Source: Paraspadella gotoi (lineage: Eukaryota; Chaetognatha). From it: 64,000 nucleotides of DNA. The translations under genes were made by a program, and so were the position numbers. The stretch's first letter is position 1, and each line of letters starts with the position of its first letter. This document shows positions 45,964 through 58,400 of this stretch, one piece after another. The stretch covers positions 3,974,302-4,038,301 of the forward strand of contig CM119269.1 of NCBI GenBank assembly GCA_051294375.1, written 5' to 3'. The notes beneath the pieces are model-generated. The model saw only the letters and a list, made by a program, of their open reading frames with translations, was not told where the DNA came from and did no database searches.

Positions 45964-46972
45964 AGGGTTAATGTGCGTTTTTCTCCTCTCTAATTCGAAA
46001 AACAACGGATACTCATACATTATTTTCCATCCATTTTATTTGCCTTCTCTCTCCTTGGAGCTAGAAAAGGAGAAAAGGGGCCGAAAGAGAAAGTAATATA
46101 AAGAGGAAGAATACGTTCAGGCAAATAAATACAATTAAACATATAAAGTAAACACTTATAAATAAGTAATAAAGTATTTAGAATTTGCATTTATACTGTT
46201 TTTCGTATGACGTTCAAACGACATTAAACGAATTAAAAAAAAGGAAAAAAACGCGTTAAGCAGATGATAATTATCCGTAATCACTATTGCTTTAACTGAC
46301 AGCCTTTTTAAAGGGGTCCTGATGAAGGAGGGTCACTAGGCAACCGAGCCGGTTTAAGGTCAACGTCACATTTTCTTGTTTTGATTTGATTTGCCTCCCA
46401 TCTTTTGACAAAAATTATCATTGGCGCGGAAGTAATTTAAGCACAAAAACCACCACATTTTCTCGATTTGTTTCCGTGTTTCAGAATATATTCGATATTT
46501 ATCTCAAGAAACTGACGCCTCGAACGCTGGACCAAGCGGGCGTAGAAAAATATTTTCTATAGCAAGCGTGGATTGATGGCGGGGCCTTACTGACGGGGTG
46601 AATCAAAGCGATGCCCTGTGCCTATTACGATAATAATAGTTTATATAATATTATAAATAATATTATATTATCTCTACCTATTTTAGCGAATTCTAGCGTA
46701 TTCTAGCATTGAAGCAAATATCAACAACTTGACAAACAAAACGATAAACAAAAAAAGATAAAACCTTCTTTCTTTTGTAAAAGAAATAAAAAAAAGTGAA
46801 GTTGACCCGTAAAAATCTCTTCCATTTACGAGTTTTCTTTTTTCAACCTGCTTCGTCGTCGTCGTCGTCGGCATCATCCCTACTCTGCCCTCTAGCGGTT
46901 CGAGAATTTACACTCCATCGTAAAAAAAAGAGAAAAGGTGAGAGAGAGCGCGTTGCCGAGTTTACGTTCCGC

Positions 46973-47018
46973 GTTGTTGTTGTCGTTGTTGTCGTTATTG
47001 TTGTCGTTGTTGTCGTTT
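46973..47018. repeat. (GTT/GTC)n microsatellite
   Basis: Trinucleotide run of GTT with GTC variants. Confidence 0.9.
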
Positions 47019-47074
47019 TTGACCTTAAAAAGCGCCGAACGAATTAGATTACAACAAACTGAATCCCGATATGG

Positions 47075-47077
<3 letters not shown>

Positions 47078-47137
<60 letters not shown>
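47078..47137. repeat. (GA)n microsatellite
   Basis: Perfect GA run. Confidence 0.95.
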
Positions 47138-47139
<2 letters not shown>

Positions 47140-47353
47140 CCGCGTTCGGAAGGCCGACTGGTTTATCCAAATCCGAAGGTTGTGGTTGAGCATTTTGTTT
47201 TCTCTTTTGTTTTGTTTTGCTTTTATTTTGTTATTTTGTTTCATTTGTTTATTTTTGTAATTGAAGCCTTCAAGTGAATCGAGTATTTAATATTTATATC
47301 CTCGCAAATAATTATTTTTCTTTAAATTGAATATTTATGGTGCTAGTGAGAAG

Positions 47354-47473
<120 letters not shown>

Positions 47474-48174
47474 TGAAATATGAAATATGAAATAGACTAA
47501 ACCGGGGCGCAATTTACTGTGGCCCATGAGGTCATTCGTTACGAAAACTAAGTTAATGGTAAAAAATTCATTTTTAAAACCCATTTAAAAATTAATTTTT
47601 AAAACGTGAAAATCCAAAATTTTAAGAACTATGTACAAGACTTTCAAATTGTTAGTAGGTGATACTAAAAAAAGGAAAAAATTAATCAAAAATTACTAAA
47701 AAGATTTAAAGAGCTACAGACTGTTAAAAACGTTATGACGTGATTATGAAACCAGTTTAAGAATAGAAATTGAATCAATTCAATCAACAATAATATTGGA
47801 TGAAAAAAAAAACAAAAACTTCAAGACTCGCAATGACAGTCAAATCCAAAGAATGTGCTAAGGCAGATGTTGTCCGACTTCAGTTTCTCATAGCACAGTT
47901 TCATTGGTGATATGTGTGTGTTCCGTTTGTCGTTCTCTATGTTGTGTACTGTCCTTTCAAACATTTCATTTCCTTTGGTCACTTCAAAGATTCTCTTCAT
48001 TGTCTTTTCTCAATCTGTCCTTTCATTTCTGTTGTACCTGCTGCATCATACACAATTTTTGAAGAGGTATGCATAGGCAGTTTTTAAAAGGTTTTAGGGC
48101 TCTTAAATTTAGTTTTTTCCAATTTGTGAGAGAGAGAGAGAGAGAGAGAGAGAGGGATGAGCGTCTAAACTACG

Positions 48175-48214
48175 TAGGCGTGGCTTGGGTGAGTTTCCTG
48201 CGGAGGTGAGTCGC

Positions 48215-48290
<76 letters not shown>

Positions 48291-48368
48291 CAAAGGACGA
48301 GACTAAGCTGCGTGGACGAGCGGCTTACAAAGGAGGGCGTGGTCAGTAGGCGTGGTCAAGAGGCGTGG
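48175..48368. promoter_or_regulatory. Cluster of GGCGTGG (CACCC/KLF-type) motifs
   Basis: GGCGTGG occurs at about 48177, 48336, 48349 and 48362, three of them within 35 bases, around a (GA)n run (48214-48289). Such motifs are bound by Sp/KLF factors. No gene start is evident next to it, so the role is uncertain. Confidence 0.3.
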
Positions 48369-48586
48369 CCACTGGCGAGGTTGACTTCCGGTTAATTGCG
48401 TCTCTGTCTCTCTCACGCTCGTGGACAGAAAAGGAACAACTTGCAAAGGGAAAATACGAGCATAAATTTTAAATTGGAAAGATTTCATGATGAATGCCTA
48501 AATTTTTAGATTTAAATGTAATGAAGTAGCTTTTTATGGCCTATAGTTTTATTTTGTGCGTAAAGCCCCATTGAATAAATTCAATA

Positions 48587-48593
<7 letters not shown>

Positions 48594-48653
<60 letters not shown>
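48594..48653. repeat. (CT)n microsatellite
   Basis: Perfect CT run; the neighbouring runs at 48127-48155 and 48214-48289 are GA. Confidence 0.95.
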
Positions 48654-48657
<4 letters not shown>

Positions 48658-48789
48658 CCTCCGTACAATGATCACGCACTGTTACAAATATCGTGATTTC
48701 ATTTTTTTCCTTTTTCAAATGGCCTCTCATTTATTGGAACAAACCAGTCTTGAATTCATTTCTTTCTATCTTTAACTTTTGATGGCAAC

Positions 48790-49030
48790 ACCCAGTCTAT
48801 TTGATCGCATCTTAACTCTTCTTTGATCGCATCTTCACGCACATATGATCGCTATCATTTTGATATCATCTTTACTTCGCTTCAAATACATTTTTCTGCA
48901 ACTTTAATCGCTCCTTTTTGATCTCATCTCTCTGTATCTCTGATTGCAACTATCTTTCTTATCGCATTTTTACTCTTCTTTGATTCCATTTCTGCTTTTC
49001 TTTGATCGCATCTCTCTTCGTCTCTGCTCG
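48790..49030. repeat. Degenerate tandem repeat around TTTGATCGCATCT
   Basis: Variants of TCTTTGATCGCATCT (TTTGATCGCATCTT, TATGATCGCTATC, TTTGATCTCATCTC, TTTGATTCCATTTC) recur about every 20-30 bases. Confidence 0.6.
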
Positions 49031-49230
49031 TATATCATCTTCCTTTAGTTGGACAAAAATTCGTCGCTTCGTTTGACAGATTTCGGATATTGACCCCCCT
49101 TGCTTGAGGGGGGCTCACCGGCCACCGCACTTTTTTTCTTTTTTTCCTCTCTGATTTTTTCCCCCTTTTTTTTTTATCATTTTTTGTCACCTCTGGCCAA
49201 TTTTATCACCAAGTTTTTCTTATTTTTTTA

Positions 49231-52200
49231 TCGAGCCTTGACCGGCGAAGCCGGGTCAGGCTCTATAATGTTTTTAGGGTTGCTTCTTTGTGACGTCGTC
49301 GTCGTCGTCGTCGTGTCACGCGTTTTCATATATAAAAACTAACTACGCTTTTATAGGTTTTGGCATGTGACTTACCGTTTTTTTTTAAAATAAAAAAATT
49401 ACTTATGAATTATGATAAATTTTTACAAAAGTGTGCGGATCATAGTAAAGTTAAAATTTAGATATGGCTTTTCATCTGAAATAGCTGTATATTTTCTTTT
49501 AACATTTTGATTTAAGTATTTTTTTGTTTGAATTTCACTTCATTATGACTTTACTGCAAATTATGCAATGAGATTATAGTACTCAATTAATAATAGCCAA
49601 ATTAGTATATAGAAATGCTTAAGCATTTACATATTGCAGTAATAATATAATTGAAGATGAAATTCAAAAAATTTTTTTTTAAATTTCTAAATAAAAATGG
49701 GAACTCAAAGATTCTTTTTTAATGAGAAGCTATATCTTAATTTTAATACAAATAAAAATAAAATCTTTTGACAAGCTGCGATTGGAAAAAATTGGAAAAA
49801 GTTTTCCAATCTGTAACCATTGTAACATTTTCTTTGGCCTTTCTTTTATTTATTTTTTAATATAATATAATTTTTTTTTAAGGCGCTGCCTATTTCTGAA
49901 TCGTTTTAAAAAACGAGTTTCAGTTTCTCTCTGCTTCTTTGGTGTGCGATCTCATTGGCGTGATCGTTCGTTTTTTGAAAAAATTCTGATTATTTTCTTT
50001 CTTTCCTAAAAACATATGATATTTGATCAGGCGCTGCCTTTTTCTGAATCGTTTAAAAAAAACGAGTTCAGGCCTCTCTCTCTCTCCCTCACGTCTCCTC
50101 CGTCTCTCTCTTCCTTGCTCTCTCTCTCTCTCTCTCTCCTCTTCTCTTTTTTTTTTACAAAAAAATTATTCCACTTTGTTTTTACCACACGTTTTTGAAA
50201 AATTCTTATTATTTCTTTCCTTCTAAACTTTTATTTATCGCCATTTATTCCGCGGCTTCTTTCTCAATACAAAATCCCAAAATTTAATCTGAGATTTTCG
50301 TGGATTTTTTTGAGAAAATGTGAAGAATAACTAACTTCACCTGGATTTCGTGCCGTTGCGGGGCAACGAAGTAAACAATGTCGAGGAACATGACCTAATA
50401 ACGCGTTACGTGTATAAATCACATTTACCGAGATCACGCACGATATAAACAAGAGTGACCTAATATTGCGTATCGTTGGCGGGAAAACTTTCTCTCTCTC
50501 TCTCGTCTCCTCTCTCTCTCTCTCTTTCTCCCTTCTCTCTCTCATCTCTCTTTCTCCTCCTCTCTCTCTCTCTCTCTCTCTCTCTTCTCAGCTCTCTCAT
50601 CTCTTTTTTTTTTACAAAAAAAATTATTCACTGTAAACGAGTAAACACGTGTTCCGGCTCTCTCTCTCTCTCTCTCCTCTCTCTTATCTAATCCTTTCTC
50701 TCTATCTGTCTCTCTCTCTCTTTCTCTCTTTCACTCTTTTTTTGGTACAAATAATTTTTTAGTAACCTTTTTTTTACCTCCGTCACTGCGCGCCACGAGT
50801 AACGAGTTCCGGCTCTCTCTATCTCTCTCTCTTCATCTTTTTTTTTTTTACAAAAAATTTTTTAGTCACTTTTTTTTTCACTCTATCTCTCTCTCTCTTC
50901 TCCTCTGTCTCTTCCTCTATGTACGACCGTTCGTTTTTTGAAAAAATTCTTTTATTTTTTCCTCTAAAAACCTTTATTTATCGCCATTTCACTTTTTTTT
51001 TCTCTAATACAAAACCCAATTTACAGTCCCGAGTTTTCATGGATTCTTTTTAGAAAAAAAAGGAAAAATAACTTATAACAGCAATGTCAGCATGTGAACA
51101 TCAAGCTTTGCTCTGTACATAGTAGCTGCTATATGTCCGGCAATTCGCGGATTAATTTAATTACATATATACTTTCTAACAAATAAATTTTTTTTGTTTG
51201 TTGTTTTATTACTGGTAACTTTGGCCGTCGGCACCCAACTATTGGCAAATTAATATCTAAATAGGGAGTTGAGAAGAGAGATATTGTCAAATAAACATAC
51301 TTTTTTTTGTTATTCTAATAATTTTTTACAAATTTTAAAATTGTAAATTTTTTTTAGTGTATATATTCTTAATTGCATTTTTATTTCTTTTTTAATAAAT
51401 AATTATTTTGAGTTGGGATAAATAATTTTATATAATTAGTTAAATATGCAAAATATGAAATTTGACACTCGGGTCGGTTTCTTCTTAAAAAAAAGGAACA
51501 ATCTAAAATTCATTAAGGAAAGGAAAGAGGTTCGTCCTGACTCAACGTCGAAAAACGAGTTCCGCATCTGCACGGCGGTCCAGCTTCTGGATTATACTTT
51601 ATATAAACGGAGTGAAACTGACAGCCTCTTCTCACTCTTTCTCTCTCTCTCTCTCTTCTCTCTCTCATCTCTTCTCTCTCTCTCTCTTTCATTCATACAA
51701 CGCATTTGTTGTTTTATTTAGCGATGAATGACTCATGCGCGTCAATGAATGACTATCATCGCATCAAATGAATGATTTATCATCAGTGATCAATGAAATG
51801 ATTATCATCACCATCAAATGAATGACTATCATTCGCATCAATCATCTGATATTCATCAACATCAGTGTTATTTATTATCATACGGCATCAATTATTGGTT
51901 ATCATCGGCATCAATATTGGGTTATCATCGCATCAATATTTGTTATCATCAAAATAGTAAGGCTCGATTCCTTATGTTTTAAGAATTTTTTTTATTTTGT
52001 AAAGCATTTATATTTCTTCATTATTACGTTTCATTTTTCAAGGACTTATATTTATTATCGGAGCCTTGACCGGCGAAGCCGGGTCAGGCTCTATAATGTT
52101 TTAGGGTTGCTTCTTTGTGACGTAAAGTCGTCGTCGTCGTCGTCCGGTCGTCCCGTCACGCCTGTTTTCTATAATAAAAACTATACGCTTTTTATTAGGT

Positions 52201-53227
52201 TTGGCTGTGATTACCGTTTTTTTTAAAAATAAAAATTACTGATGAATTATGATAAAAGTTTTCAAAAAGTGTGCGATCATAGTAAATTAAAAATTTAGAT
52301 ATGGCTTTTTCATCTTGAAATAGCTGTGATATTTTCATAATTACATTGGATTTAAGTATTTTTTGTGTTTGAATTTCCACTTTCATGTCATGATTATCTG
52401 CAATATGCAAATGAGATAAAGTACCCTTATAATATCCAAATTAGTATATAGAAATGCTTTAATTAATTTACATATTGTAGGTATATAATATTGAAGATGA
52501 AAATTCAAAAAATTTGTTTTAAATTTTTAATAAAAATGGAACTCAAAGATTTTTTAATGAGAAGCATAATCTTAATTTTAATACAAATATAAATTAAATC
52601 CTTTTACAAGCTGCGATTGGAAAAAATTGAAAAATTTCGCAATTGTAAAAACAATTGTAACATATTTTTGGCCCTTTCTTTATTTTCTTTAAAATTATAT
52701 ATAGATTTTCTTTCCCTATATTTTTTACTTAAACACTTTTTTACTTTTTTTCCGGTTTTACGATTAAAAAATTATTAAAAAAAAGTCCTAGTTTGCCCTT
52801 TACTTAACACATTATAAATTATAACATTTTAGGTATACTTTCATTTATGCTTTATATTTTTTTCTTTTGTTCTTTTTTCATAATTTTTGTTTTTTGTTTT
52901 TACTTTTTATTAACGTTGTTTTTCGTTTATAGCTTTATATTTTTTTTGTTTTTGTTTTTGTTTTTGGGTCTTTGATCCATTTAAACGTTTGTGTCTTTTG
53001 TTTTTTTGATGTTTTTTTGGTTTAAAAATTGAATTTTGAAACGGTTCTGAACGTTATATTTTATAGTTTCTTAATGATTAGTTCATAACATTTATTTATG
53101 AGTCAATTTAAACGTTGTGTCTTTTTTTTTTTCTGTTGAATTTTAATAGTTTAGTTTTACTTGTTTACTGCTTTCTAGTTTTTTACCACCTGATACTGTT
53201 TTTGATTTTGTCAATACTGTTTTTGGT

Positions 53228-53263
<36 letters not shown>

Positions 53264-53571
53264 TTGTCAGTTGCTGCTTTTTCTGGAACCCTAAAAAAAC
53301 GAGTTTCAGGTCTGCAGTGACTTTTCAGCTGGCTTCCAGCTTTCTCTTTCTTTCTGTCTCTTTGGTCCTCTTTTTCTCTTTTGTCTCTCTTTCTCTCTCT
53401 TTCTGTCTTTCTGTCTCTCTCACTCTGTACGATCGTTCGTTTTTTTGAAAAATTCTGATTATTTTTTTCCTTCTTCAAACTTTTATTATCGGCCATTTAT
53501 TCCGTCTTTTTTTTTTCAAATACAGAAATCCAAATTTATTATCTGAGATATAAGTTGGAAAGAACGGTTTT

Positions 53572-53615
<44 letters not shown>

Positions 53616-55260
53616 CCTCTCTCTCTCTTCTTATTATTTTTTTTAAAAAAATGAGAATAACTTATAATGATATGCATTATCACATCATAAAGTCAGCTAA
53701 GTGACCTAATTATATTTGCAGCACTTTCGCCGATAAGTATTAATTGCATGCATGCACATTATAAAAAAAAATGTTTTCTCATTTATTATTGCAACTTTGG
53801 ACCGTTGGCCCACTATTGGGCAAATATATCTAAAATAGGAGTTGATAAGAGATATAGTCAAATTAAGACATTACTTTTTTGTTCTTCTGATAAATTTTAC
53901 TATTATTAAATTTATGAAATATTTTTAGTGTATATATTTATCATTTTTAACTTTTTTTTTAAATAATAATTATTTGAGTTTGTTGATAACTATTTATAAA
54001 TGTTAATTAAATATGCCAAATATTAAATTCTGACCTCGGTCTGGTTTTTCCTAAAAGAAGGAACAATCTTTTTCTCTCTAATCTCTCTTGCTCTCTCTCT
54101 TCTCTCTCTCATCTTCTCTCTCTCATCTTCTCTCTTTCTCTCTCTTTTTTTTCCTTCTAAAACCACTTTTATTACGCCTTTATTCCGAGATTTTCGTGGA
54201 TTTTGTTCTTCTAAAAACTTTTATTATCGCCATTATGATTATTTTTATCTCATTGAACATACAAAATCCAAAATACTAATAACTTACTTAACCTGATTTC
54301 GTGGTCGGTTGCGGAGCAACAAGTAACATGTGAGGAACATGACCTATAACGCGTTACGTGTATAAAAAAAAATCAACAATAGACCCCAATTTCACGACGC
54401 CGTTGCGAGGCAGGGATAACCGATATAAAACAGAAGTGACCTAATATGCTCTCCGTTGGTGGGAAACCTCTCTCTCTCTCTCTTCTCACTCTCCCTCCCC
54501 CTCCCCTTTCTGTCTTCCTCCCCTCTCCTCTCCTCTCCTCTCCCTCTCTCCTCTCTACTCCTTTCTCTCTCTCTCTCTCTCTCATCCCTCTCTGCTCTCA
54601 GATCAAGAACTCGCCCCTTCCTTCTCTCTCATCCTCTCTCTCTCTTTTTTTTCCTTCTAAAACTTTTAATTATCGGCATTTTATTCGGGCGCTTCTTTTC
54701 TCAATACAAAATCACAAATTACATCCGAAGATTTTCGTGGATTTTTTTTCTAAACAATGTCTGATTATCTTTATATAACGAGAGGAGACCTAATAATGGC
54801 GTTTCGGTTTGGCGGGAAAACTGTCCACCTCTCTCTCTCCTCCTCTCTCTTCTCTCTCTCTTCTCTCTCTTCCTCTCTCTCTCTCCTTTCTCTCTCTCTT
54901 CACTCAATACACGCATTGGTTTGTTTATATTTACGATGAATGTTCAGCGCGGCAATGAATCACTATCATCGCATCAATGAATGACTATCGATCGTATCAA
55001 TGAATGATTATCATCATATCATGAATGACTATCATCGGTCTATATTAATCATATTGGATTATCATCACATGAAGTACATTTTGTTATCATCGCAATCAAT
55101 TATTGGTTATGCATCGGGCGTCAATAATTTGGTTATCATCAGCACGATATAATTTGGGTTTATCATCGCATCAATATTTGGTTACTATCGCGAAGCGGCT
55201 CGATCTTTTGCTTTTTAAGGATTGATTTTTTTCTTAGTATTTTTTAACCCTTTGCTTTGA
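49231..55260. repeat. Nested mosaic repeat block, two diverged arrays
   Basis: Two arrays starting at about 49231 and 52055 share the same parts. These are a hairpin (GAGCCTTGACC-GGC-GAA-GCC-GGGTCAGGCTC) followed by (GTC)n; an AT-rich 600-bp segment; AACGAGTTCAGG junctions; GTTGCGG-GGCAAC or GTTGCGGAGCAAC; GACCTAATA...GGCGGGAAAAC; (CT)n tracts; and a minisatellite of roughly 22 bases around ATGACTATCATCGCATCA (51721-51950, 54945-55200). The order is partly shuffled and copies differ by many indels. No protein-coding frame is credible here. Confidence 0.7.
53231..53260. repeat. Poly(A) tract
   Basis: About 30 consecutive A residues; could mark the end of a retroposed sequence or be part of the mosaic block. 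Confidence 0.8.
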
Positions 55261-55327
55261 ATTTCCGGATTAACTTGTTCTTTTTAGTTTTGTATTCTCG
55301 GTTTATTTATTTATCCTCTTCTCTACT

Positions 55328-55427
55328 NNNNNNNNNNNNNNNNNNNNNNNNNNNNNNNNNNNNNNNNNNNNNNNNNNNNNNNNNNNNNNNNNNNNNNNNN
55401 NNNNNNNNNNNNNNNNNNNNNNNNNNN
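55328..55427. other. 100-N assembly gap
   Basis: Run of 100 Ns between the mosaic block and the coding repeat array. Confidence 0.95.
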
Positions 55428-58400
55428 CTAAATTATGCAAGAAAATCGTATGGATGATCAATTAAGAAGGTGGTGGGTTCTCAAACAAAAAGATGATGAA
55501 TTGATTAAAGTAAGAATGAAAAAATTAAAAATGAAAATAAAAAACAATTGGAGGCAGCAGGACATCATGCCATAAACTTGAAGAGTTGAAACAAACATAG
55601 ATAATTTAAATCCAGATCATAATATTGAATTTTGAAGAAAAATGAGATGATAGAACCAAAGAACATAATAGGAGCTTAGAATCATCAAACAGACTTTGAA
55701 TACAAATAGAAGAGATAAAAAAATGTAGAGGCAGAAACTTATAGAAGAGCAAGGAAAACTGCTTGAGAGAAATAAAAATTTTGTGTCCAGATGACAGGTT
55801 TTCAGAAAAATCATAATGAAAATGTAAAAAACAAAAGAAAAGAATGAGAAAATTGAAAATATACAAAGCATGTTTTTAAAATATCAAAAATGAAGAGACT
55901 CCTTGGACAAATTAAAGATGAAAGAAAAACTGATGAAGATGCTGAGCATCAAAAGTTTCAAGAGAAAAAGATAGCAGAACTGATCAATATGGCTTGGAAC
56001 CTCTTGAGGTAATACGATACTTGCTTTTGAAGAAAAAATTCGGATCTACATCAAGAACATACGCGAGCTTACAACATCAAATTGAAATGAATGTCACAGA
56101 ATAGAATAATGCAAAAAAGTTGTAATGAAATTGAACAAAGAAGAAGAAGAAATTAAAATGATCAGAATTTGTCAAAAAAATTGAATCAATGAAAAAGAAC
56201 AGGATATTCCCAGCTTAAAACAACAGCAAATTATGGCAAGATATCGAGAATGATGCAATTAGAAAGTGGTGGGTTTTTCAACAAAAAGATGAATGGAATT
56301 GATAAATTAAGCAATGAAAAAGATTAAAAGAATGAAGAACTAAAGATCAATTGGAGCTAGCAGAGACAACATCAATGGACGCGAATAACTTGAAGGTTGA
56401 AACAAACAATGAGATAATTTAAATCCAGATCATGATTATTGATTTGAAGAAAAAATGTAGACTGACTGAGACCAAAGAACATAATAGGAGTCTTGAATCA
56501 TCAAAACAGGCAATTATGATACAAATAGAAGATGAAAAAATGTATGGAAGGCGAACTTAATGAAAGAGCAAGGAACTCTTAGAAAATAAAAATTTTGTGT
56601 CCAGATGATCAGAGTTTTTCAGAAAATCAAATGAATAATGTAAAAAACAAAATGAAATTAGTATGAAGAAATTAGGGAAAATATACAAAAGCATGTTTTA
56701 AGAAATATCAAAATGAAGACATCCTTGGACAATTAAAGAAATGAAAGGAAAAAAACGATGAAAGATGCTGAGGCATACAAAAGTTTCAAGAGAAAAAGAT
56801 AGCAGAAACTGATCAATATGTTGAAACGCTTGAGGTAGACGATACTGCTTTTTGATAAAAAATTCGAAGATCTGACCATAAGAACATAACCCGTAGCTTA
56901 CCACATCAAATGAAATGACTGTACAAGATCGTATCAGATTAGAAGATGAACAGAGATTTGTATGAAATTGAAAAACAGAAAAAGAAGAATTTAAAAATGG
57001 GTCAAGAGATCTTTGCAAAAAAATTGAATCGAATGAAGATAAGAACCAATGATATTGCCCAGCTAAAACAAACACAATTATGCAAGATATCAAGATGATG
57101 CAATTAAAAGTGGTGGGCTTCTCAACAAAAAGACTGATGAATTGATAAATAAGATGAAAATGTTAAAAATAATTGAAATAAAAACAATTGGAGCAGGCAG
57201 GAAACGATTCAATGCCAATAAAACTTGAAGAGTTCGAAACAAACAATAGAACATATTACAATCCTAGACTCATGATATATGGTTTTGAAGAAAAAATGAG
57301 ACGATTAGGACCCAAGAAAACATAATAGGAGCTTGAATCATCAAACAGGACTTCATGATACAAATAGAAGAGGATTGAAAAAAGATGTATGAGGCAGAAA
57401 CTTAATGAGAGCAGGAAAAGACCTTAGAAAAAATTAAAATTTGGTGTCCAGAGACAGGTTTTCAGAAAAATCAATAATGAAAATGTAAAAAAGACAAAAA
57501 GAAATAATGGAAGAAATTGGAAAATATACCAAAAGATGTTTTAAATATCAAATGAAGCAATCCTTGGACAAATTAAAGAAATGAAAGAAAAGAAACTGAT
57601 GAAGATGCTGGGCATCAAAAGTTTCAAGAGAAAAAGATAGCAGAATGAATCAAATATGCTTGAAACCTCTGAGGTAGACGATAACTGCTTTTGAAAGAAA
57701 AAATTCGAGATCTACATCAAGAACATAACAGTAAGCTTACAAACAGTCAAAATTGAAATGATGCACAAATAGATGAAATGAAAAAGTTGTATGAAATTGA
57801 AACAAAACAGAAGAGAAGAATTGAAAATGGAATCAGAATTTGCTGCAAAAAATTGTATTAATGAAAAAAGAACATGATATTTGCCCAGCTTAAACAACAG
57901 CAAATTATGCAAGATATCGAGATGATGCCAATTAAAAGTGTGGGTTCTCAAACAAAAAGATGATGAATTGAAATAAATAAAATGAAAAATTAAAAAAATG
58001 AAAATAAAACAATTGGAGCAGCAGGAACATCATGCCAATAAAACTTGAAGAGTTGAAACAAACAATAGATAATTTAAATCCAGATCATGATATTGATTTT
58101 TTGAAGAAAAAATGAGACTGATAGACCAAGAACATAATAGGAGCTTGAATCATCAAACAGAAACTTATGATACAAATAGAAGAGATGAAAAAAAATGTAT
58201 GAGGCAGAACTTAATGAAGAGCAAGAACTCTTAGAAAATAAAATTTTGTGTCCCAGATGACAGGTTTTCAGAAAAATCATAATGAAAATGTAAAAAAACA
58301 AAAAAGAAATAATGGAAGAAATTGAAAATATACAAAAAGCAGTTTTAAAATATCAAAATGAAGACATCCTTGGACAAATTAAAGAAATGAAAAAAAAAAC

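Noticed and set aside
46485-46575. Short terminal-exon-like stretch after a good acceptor
   Set aside because: Two frames are equally possible, neither with an upstream exon; a chance acceptor is likely.
49231-55260. CRISPR-like reading of the ATCATCGCATCA repeats
   Set aside because: The units are contiguous and degenerate with no constant spacers, and the genome is eukaryotic; it is a minisatellite.
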